Shown piece by piece: positions 15,301 through 25,951 of a stretch of 64,000 nucleotides of DNA; the stretch's first letter is position 1, and each line of letters begins with the position of its first letter. The notes beneath the pieces are model-generated. The model had not been told where the DNA came from. It did not search any database and saw only the letters and a program-made list of their open reading frames with translations. Position numbers and translations under genes: made by a program. This DNA is from Salvelinus alpinus (lineage: Eukaryota > Chordata > Actinopteri > Salmoniformes > Salmonidae), in NCBI RefSeq assembly GCF_045679555.1, contig NC_092089.1, positions 1,534,663 to 1,598,662 on the forward strand. The letters are read 5' to 3'.

Positions 15301-18300
15301 GAGCAGGAACAGGTGAGATAATTCTTATATATTTTACTGTAAAAAGTGCATTCGGAAAGTATTCAGACCCCTTGACTTTTTCCACATTTTGTTATGTTAC
15401 ATCCTTGTTTTAAAATGTATTAAATACACATTTTTCCTCATCAATCTACACACAATACCATAATGACAAATCGAAAACAGGTTTTTATAAATTTTTGCAC
15501 ATTAATTAAAATAAAAAACAGAAATACCTTATTTACATAAGTATTCAGACCCTTTGTTATGAGACTCGAAATTGAGCTCAGGTTCATCCTGTTTCCATTG
15601 ATCATCCTTGAGATGTTTCTGCAACTTGATTGGAGTCCATCTGTGGTAAATTCAGTTGATTGGACATGATTTGGAAAGGCACACACCTGTCTATAAAAGG
15701 TCCCACAGTTGACAGAACAAAATTCAAGCCACGTTGTTGAAGAAATTGTCTATAGAGCTCAGAGACAGGATTGTGTCGAGGTACCAGAGACAGATCTGGG
15801 GAAAGGTACCAACATATTTCTGCAGCATTGAAGTTCCACAAGAGCACAGTGGCCTCCATCATTCTTGAATGGAAGAAGTTTGGAACCACCAAGACACTTC
15901 CTAGAGCTGGCTGCCCAGACAAACTGAGCAATCGGGGGAGAAGGACCGTTGTCAGGGAGGTGACGAAGAACCCAACGGTCACTCTGATAGAGCTCCAGAG
16001 TTCATCTTTGGAGATGGGAGAACCTTCCAGAAGGACAACCATCTCTGCAGAACTCCACCAATCAGTCCTTTATGGTAGAGTGGCTAGACAGAAGCCACTC
16101 CTCAGTATAAGGCTCATGACAGCCTGCTTGGAATTTGCCAAAAGGCATTTAAATGACTCTCAGACCATGAGAAACAAGATTGTCTGGTCTGATGAAACCA
16201 AGATTGAACTTTTTGGTTTGAATGCCAAGCGTCACATCTGGAGGAAACCTGGCACCATCCCTACGGTGAAGCATGGTGGTGGCAGCATACAAAAACACAT
16301 GTTTTTCAACGGCTACGAGACTAGTCAGGATCGAGGCAAAGATGAACGGCGCAAAGTACAGAGAGATCCTTGATGAAAACCTGCTCCAGAGAGCTCAGAC
16401 TGCGGCGAAGGTTCACTTTCCAACAGGATGACGACCCTAAGCACACGGCCAAGACAACGCGCAGGAGTGGCTTCGAGACAAGTTTCTGAATGTCCTTGAG
16501 TGGCCCAGCCAGAGCCCGGACTTGAACCCGATCGAACATCTTTGGAGAAACATGAAAAGAGCTGGTCAGCGACGCTCCCCATCCAACCTGATAGGGTTTG
16601 AGACGATTTGCAGAGAAGAATGGGAGAAACTCCCCTCATACAGGTGTGCCAAGCTTGTAAAGAAGACTCTGGGCTCTAATTGCTGCCAAAGGTGCTTCAA
16701 CAACTGAGTAAATGGTCTGATTGCTTATGTAAATGTCATATTTCAGTTTTTTTTAATAAATTTGCAAACATTTCTGAAAACCTGTTTTTGCTTTGTCATT
16801 GTGGGATATTGTGTGTAGATTGATGAGGAAAAAGGCTTTAACTTAATAAAATGTGGAAAAAGTCAAGATGTCTGAATACTTTCCCGAATGCAATGTATAG
16901 TGAACTATGCCTTGACTGGTAGTGCTCTTCCCTGTAGGAATGGTCTGGGTCCACCCAAGGATGGGGAGCCTCAGTATGTGGTGGTCCACTGCACTGGATA
17001 CATCAAGTCCTGGCCCCCCACAGGTAACTAACTAACTAACCTATGGCTTAGCTCTTATATCAAATCAAATTTTATTGGTCACATACACATGGTTAGCAGA
17101 TGTTATTATGAGTGTAGCGAAATGCTTGTGCTTCTAGTTCCGACAGTGCAGCAATATCTAACAAGTAATCTAACAATTCCCCAACAACTACCTAATACAC
17201 ACAATCTAAAGGGGTAAATGAGAATATATACATATAATTATATGGATGAGCGATGGCCGAACGGCATAGGCAAGGTGCAATAGATGGTATAAAATACAGT
17301 ATATACATATGAGATGAGTAATGTAAGATATGTAAACATTATTGAAGTGACATTATTTAAAGTGGCATTGTTTAAAGTGACTAGTGATCCATTTATTAAA
17401 TTGTCCAGTGATTGGGTCTCAATGTAGGCAGGAGCCTCTCTGAGTTAGTGATTGCTGTTTAGCAGTCTGATGGCCTTGAGATAGAAGCTGTTTTTTAGTC
17501 TCTCGGTCCCAGCTTTGATGCACCTGTACTGACCTCACCTTCTGGATGATAGCAGGGTGAACAGGCAGTGGCTCAGGTGGTTGTTGTCCTTGATGATCTT
17601 TTTGGCCTTCCTGTGACATCGGGTGCTGTAGGTGTCATGGAGGGCAGGTAGTTTGCCCCCGGTGATGCGTTTTGCAGACCGCACCACCCTCTGGAGAGCC
17701 TTGCGGTTGAGGGTGGTGCAGTTGCCGTATAAGGCTGTGATACAGCCCAACAGGATGCTCTCGATTGTGCATCTGTAAAAGTTTGTCAGGGTTTTGGGTG
17801 ACAAGCCAAGTTTCTTCAGCCTCCTGAGGTTGAAGAGGCACTGTTGCGCCTTCTTCACAACACTGTATGTGTGGGTGGACCATTTCAGTTTGTCTGTGAC
17901 GTGTACGCCGAGGAACTTAAAACTTCTCCACTGCTGTCCCTTCGATGTGGATAGGGTAGTGCTCCCTCTGCTGTTTCCCGAAGTCCACGATCATCTTTGT
18001 TTTGTTGACGTTGAGTGAGAGGTTATTTTCCTGACACCACACTCCGAGTGCCCTTACCGTAGGCTGTCTCGTCGTTGTTGGTAATCAAGCCCACTACATT
18101 TGTGTCATCTGCAAACTTGATAATTGAGTTGGAGGCCTGCATGGCCACGCAGTCGTGGGTGAACAGAGAGTACAGGAGGGGGCTGAGCACGCACCCTTAT
18201 GGGGCCCCAGTGTTGAGGGTCAGCGAAGTGGAGATGTTGTTTCCTACCTTCACCACCTGGGGGCGGCCCGTCAGAATGTTCAGGACCCAATTGCACAGGG

Positions 18301-21300
18301 CCGGGTTGAGACCCAAGGCCTCAAGCTTAATTATGAGCTTGTAGGGTACTATGGTGTTGAATGCTGAGCTGTAGTCAATGAACAGCATTCTTACATAGGT
18401 ATTCCTCTTGGGGCAGTGTGCAGTTTGATAGCGATTGCATCGTCTGTGGACCTGTTGGGGCGGTATGCAAACTGAAGTGGGTCTAGGGTGGCTGGTAAGA
18501 TGGAGGTGATATGATCCTTGACTAGTCTCTCAAAGCACTTCATGATGACAGAAGTGAGTGCTACGGGACGGTAGTCATTTAGTTCAGTTATCTTTGCCTT
18601 CTTGGGTACAGGAACAATGGTGGCTATCTTGAAGCGAGGACAGCAGACTGGGATAGGGAGCAATTGAATATGTCTGTAAACACACAAATCAAATCAAATG
18701 TATTTATATAGCCCTTCTTACATCAGCTGATATATCAAAGTGCTGTACAGAAACCCAGCCTAAAACCCCAAACAGCAAGCAATGCAGATGTAGAAGCACG
18801 GTGGCTAGGAAAAACTCCCAAGAAAGGCCAAAACCTAGGAAGAAACCTAGAGAGGAACCAGGCTATGAGGGGTGGACAGTCCTCTTCTGGCTGTGCCGGG
18901 TGGGGATTATAACAGAACATGGCCAAGATGTTAAAATGTTCATAAATGACCAGCATGGTCAAATAATAATAATCACAGTAGTTGTCGAGGGTGCAACAAG
19001 TCAGCACCTCAGGAGTAAATGTCAGTTGGCTTTTCATAGCCGATCATTGAGAGTATCTCTACCGCTCCTGCTGTCTCTAGAGAGTTGAAAACAGCAGGTC
19101 TGGGACAGGTAGCACGTCCGGTGAACAGGTCAACAGGTCAGCCAGCTGGTCTGCGCGTGCTCTGAGGACGCGGCTAGGGATGCTATCTGGGCCAGCAGCC
19201 TTCCAAGAGTTAACACATTTAAATGTTTTACTCACGTCGGCCACGGAGAAGGAGAGGGGGTGGCACAGTCCTTGTTAGCGGGCCGCGACAGTGGCCCGCA
19301 GTGGCCCGTATTATCCTCAAAGCGGGCAAAGAAGGTGTTTAGTTTGTCTGGAAGCAAGATGTCGGTGTCCGTGACGTGGCTGGTTTTCTTTTTGTAGTCC
19401 GTGATTTCCTGTAGACCCTGCCACATACGTCTGGTGCCTGAGCCGTTGAATTGCGACTCCACTTTGTCCCGGCATATATCCAATGTATACACTACTGCTG
19501 CATACTGAGTCCTATGTGTGTGTGTGTTTGCGTGCGCGCATTTCAGGGGTGAATCTAACAGATGAGGAAGCAGACAATATTCAGGGGAGTCGCTACTGTC
19601 TAGTCGCCATCGGTAGACTTCAGGTAAGATGGGACAACTTAATGTCCAATGTTTGGATGGGCTCATGGAACGACCATCTTGCAGACGCTTGTTCTCCCCT
19701 TGTTGTCTAGGTGACCTCTTGCCCGAGCGACACAGACATAAACAGCATCAGCGTTCCGGTGGAGTTCATCTCTCGTCACAACTGCCAGGGCCTCTTTACC
19801 TTCGTAGACCACCGCTGCATGGCCACAGTGGGCTACCAGCCTCAGGTAGGCCTCACTCACAGCCTGGGGCTAGAGTAGGACAAACACACAGCATCGCATT
19901 TCATAGTGTATCAGAATACAGAATGTGTTTAAACTGTATCAGGATACAGAATGTGTTTAAACTGTGTATCAGGATACAGTATGTGTTTAATCTGTATCAG
20001 GATACAGAATGTGTTTAAACTGTGTATCAGGATACAGAATGTGTTTAAACTGTGTGTCAGGATACAGAATGTGTTTAAACTGTGTGTCAGGATACAGAAT
20101 GTGTTTAAACTGTGTGTCAGGATACAGAATGTGTTTAAACTGTGTATCAGGATACAGAATGTGTTTAAACTGTGTATCAGGATACAGTATGTGTTTAAAC
20201 TGTGTGTCAGGATACAGAATGTGTTTAAACTGTGTGTCAGGATACAGTATGTGTTTAAACTGTGTATCAGGATACAGAATGTGTTTAAACTGTGTATCAG
20301 GATACAGTATGTGTTTAAACTGTGTGTCAGGATACAGAATGTGTTTCAACTGTGTATCAGGATACAGTATGTGTTTAAACTGTGTATCAGGATACAGAAT
20401 GTGTTTAAACTGTGTATCAGGATACAGTATGTGTTTAAACTGTATCAGGATACAGAATGTGTTTAAACTGTGTGTCAGGATACAGTATGTGTTTAAACTG
20501 TGTGTCAGGATACAGAATGTGTTTAAACTGTGTGTCAGGATACAGAATGTGTTTAAACTGTGTATCAGGATACAGTATGTGTTTAAACTGTATCAGGATA
20601 CAGTATGTGTTTAAACTGTGTGTCAGGATACAGAATGTGTTTAAACTGTGTGTCAGGATACAGAATGTGTTTAAACTGTGTGACAGCTGTAAGCTTGATC
20701 TAACTTTTTCTGTGTTGTGTGTGTTGGCGCCTGTGTGTGTGTGTTTGCCAGGAACTGCTGGGTAAGAACGTCTTGGAGCTGGCCCACCCTGAGGACCAGG
20801 GTCTGCTGAGAGACAGCTTCCAGCAGGTGGTCAAGCTGAAGGGTCAGGTGCTGTCCGTCATGTTCCGCTTCCTGTCCAAGACCAGAGACTGGCTCTGGAT
20901 CAGGACCAGCTCCTTCACCTTCCAGAACCCCTTCTCTGAGGAGATAGAGTACATCATCTGTACCAACGCCAACGTCAAGTACGTGCTGTATACACACACA
21001 GACACACATCATCTGTACCAACGCCAACGTCAAGTACCTGCTGTATACACACACAGACACACATTATCTGTACCAACGCCAACGTCAAGTACGTGCTGTA
21101 TACACACACAGACACACATCATCTGTACCAACGCCAACGTCAAGTACCTGCTGTATACACACACAGACACACATTATCTGTACCAACGCCAACGTCAAGT
21201 ACCTGCTGTATACACACACAGACACACATCATCTGTACCAACGCCAACGTCAAGTACGTGCTGTATACACACACAGACACACATCATCTGTACCAACGCC

Positions 21301-24300
21301 AACGTCAAGTACGTGCTGTATACACACACAGACACACATCATCTGTACCAACGCCAACGTCAAGTACGTGCTGTATACACACACAGACACACATCATCTG
21401 TACCAACGCCAACTTCAAGTACGTGCTGTATACACACACAGACACACATCATCTGTACCAACGCCAACGTCAAGTACGTGCTGTATACACACACAGACAC
21501 ACATCATCTGTACCAACGCCAACGTCAAGTACCTGCTGTATACACACACAGACACACATCATCTGTACCAACGCCAACGTCAAGTACGTGCTGTATACAC
21601 ACACAGACACACATCATCTGTACCAACGCCAACGTCAAGTACCTGCTGTATACACACACAGACACACATCATCTGTACCAACGTCAAGTACCTGCTGTAT
21701 ACACACACAGACACACATCATCTGTACCAACGCCAACGTCAAGTACCTGCTGTATACACACACAGAACCACATCATCTGCACCAACACCATGTAGGTACA
21801 CACACACATACACACACGTACACACACACGTATTATCTGCACCAACGCAAGTCACCTGAGTGTGAGACGCCTACAACACATAGACACCACAACTCTCTTC
21901 CACCTCAACATCTGAATATCTCCACTCTGTCTGACCAATCTGTTGAGCCACCTTAGGAAATGTGATGTCATCTCTTCCAGGATGTGTGTTTGTCAGTATG
22001 TTCACCTCCCCTCCATATCTTTCTCTCCCTTCCTTTCCTCCTCACCCCTTGTTTTTGTTGTGGGCCAGTAGAACCTCAACTCAGGACACCCTCACCCCCC
22101 TCTCGTCCTCGGGGGTGTCTTTGCCCCCCTCGCTGGGGGAGAGCAGTGCTAACTTCCCCCCTGTGTCCCACAGCCCAGGGCAGGTGGCTGCCAGGTGAGA
22201 CCCCCTCAACCCCCCCTCTGGCATGGGTCAGCTGGGGCTGCTGCTGCTTCACTGGAGACTACAACTCTATTTCTCTCTTGTTCCCTTGATGTTCCTGTTC
22301 TCTCTGGTCCAGAGTTCACCCCTTGGTAAGGGCTGTGGTCTTGACTGGTTACTTGACTTGACCGGGCATTTCTGTTTTTGGGTGATTTCCCCGTCCCTCT
22401 CCCTCCTCAACAGCAGTAAGATATTCATCATGACCAAGGTGTTGGTAACGATCCCCCTCCCCTCTTCTCTTTTCTTCTTGGTTACCATAGTGAATGGTGG
22501 TGGGGCAAGTGCTGTTGGTCGGCAGGTGTTTTGGTTTCCCCAACAGCGGTGGAGGGCCTTGACGAAAATTATATTTTCTGTTGTCACTGCTAACACTCTT
22601 TTTTTCTCTCTACCACTCCCTCTTTTCTCCCTTTACCACTCTCTACCACTCCCTCTTTTCTCCCTTTACCACTCTCTACCACTCCCTCTTTTCTCCCTTT
22701 ACCACTCTCTACCACTCCCTCTCTTTTTTCCCTTTACCACTCTCTACCACTCCCTCTCTTTTCTCCCTTTACCACTCTCTACCACTCCCTCTCTTTTCTC
22801 CCTTTACCACTCTCTACCACTCCCTCTCTTTTCTCCCTTTACCACTCCCTCTTTTCTCCCTTTACCACTCTCTACCACTCCCTCTCTTTTCTCCCTTTAC
22901 CACTCTCTACCACTCCCTCTTTTCTCCCTTTACCACTCTCTACAACTCCCTCTCTTTTCTCCCTTTACCACTCTCTATCACTCCCTCTCTTTTCTCCCTT
23001 TACCACTCTCTACCACTCCCTCTTTTCTCCCTTTACCACTCTCTACCACTCCCTCTCTTTTCTCCCTTTACCACTCTCTACCACTCCCTCTTTTCTCCCT
23101 TTACCACTTTCTACCACTCCCTCTCTTTTCTCCCTTTACCACTCTCTACCACTCCCTCTTTTCTCCCTTTACCACTTTCTACCACTCCCTCTCTTTTCTC
23201 CCTTTACCACTCTCTACCACTCCCTCTTTTCTCCCTTTACCACTCTCTATCACTCCCTCTCTTTTCTCCCTTTACCACTCTCTACCACTCCCTCTTTTCT
23301 CCCTTTACCACTTTCTACCACTCCCTCTCTTTTCTCCCTTTACCACTCTCTACCACTCCCTCTTTTCTCCCTTTACCACTCTCTACAACTCCCCTCTTTT
23401 CTCCCTTTACCACTCTCTATCACTCCCTCTCTTTTCTCCCTTTACCACTCTCTACCACTCCCTCTTTTCTCCCTTTACCACTTTCTACCACTCCCTCTCT
23501 TTTCTCCCTTTACCACTCTCTACCACTCCCTCTTTTCTCCCTTTACCACTCTCTACAACTCCCTCTCTTTTCTCCCTTTACCACTCTCTATCACTCCCTC
23601 TCTTTTCTCCCTTTACCACTCTCTACCACTCCCTCTTTTCTCCCTTTACCACTCTCTACCACTCCCTCTCTTTTCTCCCTTTACCACTCTCTACCACTCC
23701 CTCTTTTCTCCCTTTACCACTCTCTACCACTCCCTCTCTTTTCTCCCTTTACCACTCTCTACCACTCCCTCTTTTCTCCCTTTACCACTCTCTACAACTC
23801 CCTCTCTTTTCTCCCTTTACCACTCTCTACCACTCCCTCTCTTTTCTCCCTTTACCACTCTCTACCACTCCCTCTTTTCTCCCTTTACCACTCTCTACCA
23901 CTCCCTCTCTTTTCTCCCTTTACCACTCTCTACCACTCCCTCTCTTTTCTCCCTCTCTTTTGTCTCTCTTTTGTCTCTCTCCCTTTCCCCCCCTTTCCAG
24001 GCAGTTGCAGCAGCAGCAAGCAGAGTTGGGGGGAGGAGGGAGAGATGGTCTGTACGAGGCAGGACAGGTTACACTTCCACAGGTAAGACTAGCACTGACT
24101 AAAACACACACCTAACTGGGGCCTTAACCCCACAACATGCCCTCCATCCAGCGGCGCTGCACTGCTGCTTGATCCTGTGCTTATCTCAACTGTATGTGTG
24201 ATGTCTTGGGGGCGAGACCGTTCTATTGTTCGCTGTAACATGGACAAGTTGTTTTGTTGTACCTACCTCCAAGCCTTTAGTGAGTATTGACCGCTGGTTG

Positions 24301-25951
24301 ACCATTGTCCATGTCAGATGCCTGTCCAGGCCGTGACCGCAGCTGGAACTGACCACAGTAAGACCATGGACAAGGCAGAGATGCACCCCTCCATGTACCC
24401 CAACCCAGACCAGGCCAAGTTCCTGCCCTCCACCTCTGCCCCCGGAGTACCCATCTACCCTCAGGACAACAACAACTACACCACTGCCAACCGCTCCAAC
24501 GACACATACAGCAGGTATGACCACTAGCCTCTGTTGTACTGTTTTAAACTGATCTAAGGGCAATGTATACTGAATAAGCGATTCTAATTTCCTGTTATGA
24601 ACTAATTCCAGGTCAGTAGGGATGGCCCCTCAGATGGTGCAGCCATCCCACTCCGCAGGCCAGATGCTGGCTCAGATGTCCCGTCAGAACGGGGCACCCC
24701 CCTCCAACAGCAGCCCCCTACAGGGAGGGGCAGCGGTGGGCTGGCCGGGGCCAGCGGCGAGGGCTAGACCACCCTTTAACAACCAGGTGAGACAGCTGGC
24801 AGCTGCAGGTAGAAGCTGTCCAAACAGCCTGAAGTTTAGATCCTCTGTTGTTGCCCAAAGATTCTGTAGAATCTTAATTTAAGACTTTTCTACAACAGGA
24901 AAATAATCCTGCAGCAACAGGAAATATGAATTATTTTGTGGATTATAATTTTTTGGTGGAAATTACAAATGTCAGAAGCTTTTTTTAAACCTCAAATACA
25001 ATATAAGTTTAAAATTGGCTGCATTGCAGGACAGTTTTCCCTGAACAGGGTTATCAAATTTAAATCCTACATCTGTAGCTGGCGTGATGGGGATGAGTGC
25101 TCTGAGGTTCTTGCATCTCTGTATCTTAGCGTTGTAAAGGACCTCATCTTTTATCCCCTGTGTAATCTCTGTTTTGAGTATCACACCCAGACAGTTTCAA
25201 CAGTAAATGCATAACAGAAACCTAGTACGTTCATAAAGTGTGAATATTATCATGGTGATTTTCACCACCCGCCCAGCAGGTGGCGCCCCAGGCAGGGAAG
25301 GCCCTGTCTCCCCAGTTTGCCATGGGGAGTTTTGTGGGGGGCTCTTCCTCCTCATTTGGGGTGATGCCCACCACTGCCGCTCCGACCCCCACCACGGGGG
25401 CTAACTACCCAAATATCAACCCCCGCGCCAGCCTCAATACCAACGGATATGGTACGTGACCCTGAGAGAGTGTGCGTGTGTGTGTGTCAACAACTACAGT
25501 AGAGTGTTTTTATGTGTTTGTGTATGCTGGTGTAGTTAGATACTGACTCGCACATTGTCCTATCTCTTATAGATGGCTTGGGGTCGGGGCAGCAGTTCCC
25601 CTCCAGGGCAGCGGAGGCAGTGTGGCGCCAGTGGCAGGGCCAGCAGCAAGCTCAGAACAGCGCAGAGCAGCACCCCCACGCACAGAACAACCAGCCTGAC
25701 ATCTTCCCTGTAAGTCTCTCTCCCTCTACCTATATCAATCTGCCTTTCTCTTCCCCATGTCTCCATCTCTCTTTTGTCTTTCTCCTTCTGACTGTACCTT
25801 TTGTTATGTGTTGTCATGTTGCTTTGAAGTTAAATCTCTCTCGCTCTCTCGCTCTCTCTCTCTCTAGGATGTTCTCGCCATGCTGGACCAGCCGGCCAAC
25901 TTCAACAACGATGACTTTGAGATTCCCATCTACCCCTCTTTCGACGTGTGA
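11054..25951 (+). CDS. arnt: aryl hydrocarbon receptor nuclear translocator (HIF-1 beta), complete
   Basis: ARNT is the nuclear bHLH-PAS partner of AHR, HIF-alpha and SIM proteins at XRE and HRE sites. Nineteen coding exons with GT/AG borders: 11054-11072, 12002-12095, 12290-12352, 12473-12517, 13186-13399, 13590-13803, 15062-15164, 15247-15312, 16938-17023, 19547-19623, 19711-19845, 20752-20978, 22069-22194, 24001-24082, 24318-24514, 24612-24786, 25280-25451, 25573-25709, 25868-25951. They sum to 2316 nt, 771 residues plus TGA; human ARNT is 789. Residues about 74-127 are the bHLH ([14 protein letters not shown]), 146-327 PAS-A, 335-448 PAS-B ([20 protein letters not shown]), and 449-771 a Gln/Ser/Pro-rich activation region. 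The N-terminal KLFRCDDD..DKERFA segment fits ARNT and not ARNT2. Oddities: a run of 12 Asp codons in exon 3, no counterpart of the mammalian 15-residue alternative exon, a NAGNAG acceptor at 25272-25279, and two introns filled with exon-derived tandem repeats. Confidence 0.97.
11195..11740. repeat. TAGCTAGC-rich segment of arnt intron 1
   Basis: The intron is dense in TTAGCTAGC and AGCTAACT words (at least 20 in 550 bp), a palindromic tetramer pattern rather than a strict tandem array. No coding potential is seen. Confidence 0.6.
12298..12336. repeat. coding (GAT)12 microsatellite in arnt exon 3
   Basis: Twelve consecutive GAT codons follow a Phe codon and encode 12 Asp. The tract lies in the position of the short acidic DFDDD stretch of other vertebrate ARNT proteins, so this copy is expanded. 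Pure repeat structure suggests length polymorphism. Confidence 0.95.
13804..14995. repeat. 54-bp minisatellite derived from arnt exon 6 end and splice donor
   Basis: About 21-22 copies of a 54-bp unit fill the intron after the exon ending at 13803. The unit begins GATGAACTACAGGAGCAGCT and ends with TATAATACAGGTGGTACA. Its first 46 bp match the end of the exon at about 80 percent, including the ACAG|GT splice donor. In the exon frame a unit reads [18 protein letters not shown] against the exon's [16 protein letters not shown]. The exon frame stops at TAA 13824-13826, before the array, so the array is intronic. Confidence 0.95.
15342..16895 (+). mobile_element. Tc1-like DNA transposon with degenerate transposase
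   Basis: A 1554-bp element lies in the arnt intron between 15312 and 16938, flanked by TA on both sides (15340-15341, 16896-16897). Its inverted ends read GTGCATTCGGAAAGTATTCA and its complement. Inside, plus-strand transposase fragments are in several frames: an N-terminal helix-turn-helix part (about 15770-16060), the [11 protein letters not shown] segment with a catalytic Asp (about 16190), a DDDPKHTA-type segment (about 16430), and DLNPIEHLW near the last catalytic residue (about 16520). The frame breaks near 16310-16370 and at 16488 make it inactive. Confidence 0.93.
17058..19490 (-). mobile_element. non-LTR retrotransposon (LINE), minus strand, 5'-truncated and broken
   Basis: Minus-strand reading gives reverse transcriptase segments in order: [28 protein letters not shown] (about 18620-18540), [13 protein letters not shown] (about 18480-18430), [12 protein letters not shown] (18388-18350), an FADD active site ([11 protein letters not shown], about 18125-18090), and the thumb region with [11 protein letters not shown] and [11 protein letters not shown] (about 17840-17745). 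A 3' UTR-like tail runs from about 17400 to 17058. The frame is broken repeatedly, and another repeat interrupts it at about 18686-19135. It lies antisense in an arnt intron. The [10 protein letters not shown] and FADD signatures identify a LINE; the clade (Rex1/L2-like) is only a guess. Confidence 0.88.
18686..19135. repeat. interspersed repeat nested in the LINE
   Basis: A 450-bp block beginning AAATCAAATCAAATGTATTT and ending around GTAGCACGTCCGGTGAACAG interrupts the LINE frame: LINE-like coding sequence resumes on both sides. I recognise the 'AAACCCAGCCTAAAACCCCAAACAGCAAGCAATGCAGATG' type of phrase as a common salmonid repeat, but no coding capacity or clear terminal repeats are seen, so its class is open. 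Confidence 0.7.
19905..20682. repeat. 30-bp minisatellite in arnt intron
   Basis: About 26 copies of a 30-bp unit (GTGTTTAAACTGTGTATCAG plus GATACAGAAT) fill the intron between exons 11 and 12 (donor at 19846, acceptor at 20750). Variant positions are TAT/TGT in the middle and GAA/GTA near the end, and a few units lack four bases. All frames read long because 30 is a multiple of three. Confidence 0.97.
20953..21795. repeat. 55-bp minisatellite derived from arnt PAS-B exon end and splice donor
   Basis: The unit begins ATCATCTGTACCAACGCCAA, continues CGTCAAGTACGTGCTG and ends in CACACACAGACACAC. The first 26 bp of copy 1 are the coding end of exon 12 (20752-20978) and the next bases are its donor. 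Fifteen copies follow head to tail at 55-bp spacing (copy 14 lacks 6 bp), then a degenerate end at 21772-21795. The +5 base of the donor is G in copies 1, 3, 6-10 and 12, and C in copies 2, 4, 5, 11 and 13-15. The exon 12 frame remains open through the whole array. Confidence 0.97.
22600..23965. repeat. 33-35 bp pyrimidine minisatellite in arnt intron
   Basis: About 40 copies of a unit reading CCCTTTACCACTCTCTACCA then CTCCCTCTCTTTTCT, alternating between 35-bp and 33-bp forms (one CT missing). It runs into the 3' splice site of exon 14 at 24001. The array is nearly all pyrimidine with A only in the ACCA words. The long plus-strand open frames here are repeat artefacts. Confidence 0.96.

Noticed and set aside
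19905-20682. CRISPR-like regular repeat
   Set aside because: Units are directly adjacent with no unique spacers, and the setting is a vertebrate intron.
22223-24115. 630- and 501-codon plus-strand frames
   Set aside because: Pyrimidine minisatellite of an arnt intron running into exon 14.
11054-25951. ARNT2 as identity of the bHLH-PAS gene
   Set aside because: The KLFRCDDD..DKERFA segment between the acidic tract and the bHLH is an ARNT feature absent from ARNT2, and the CERS2 neighbour matches ARNT.
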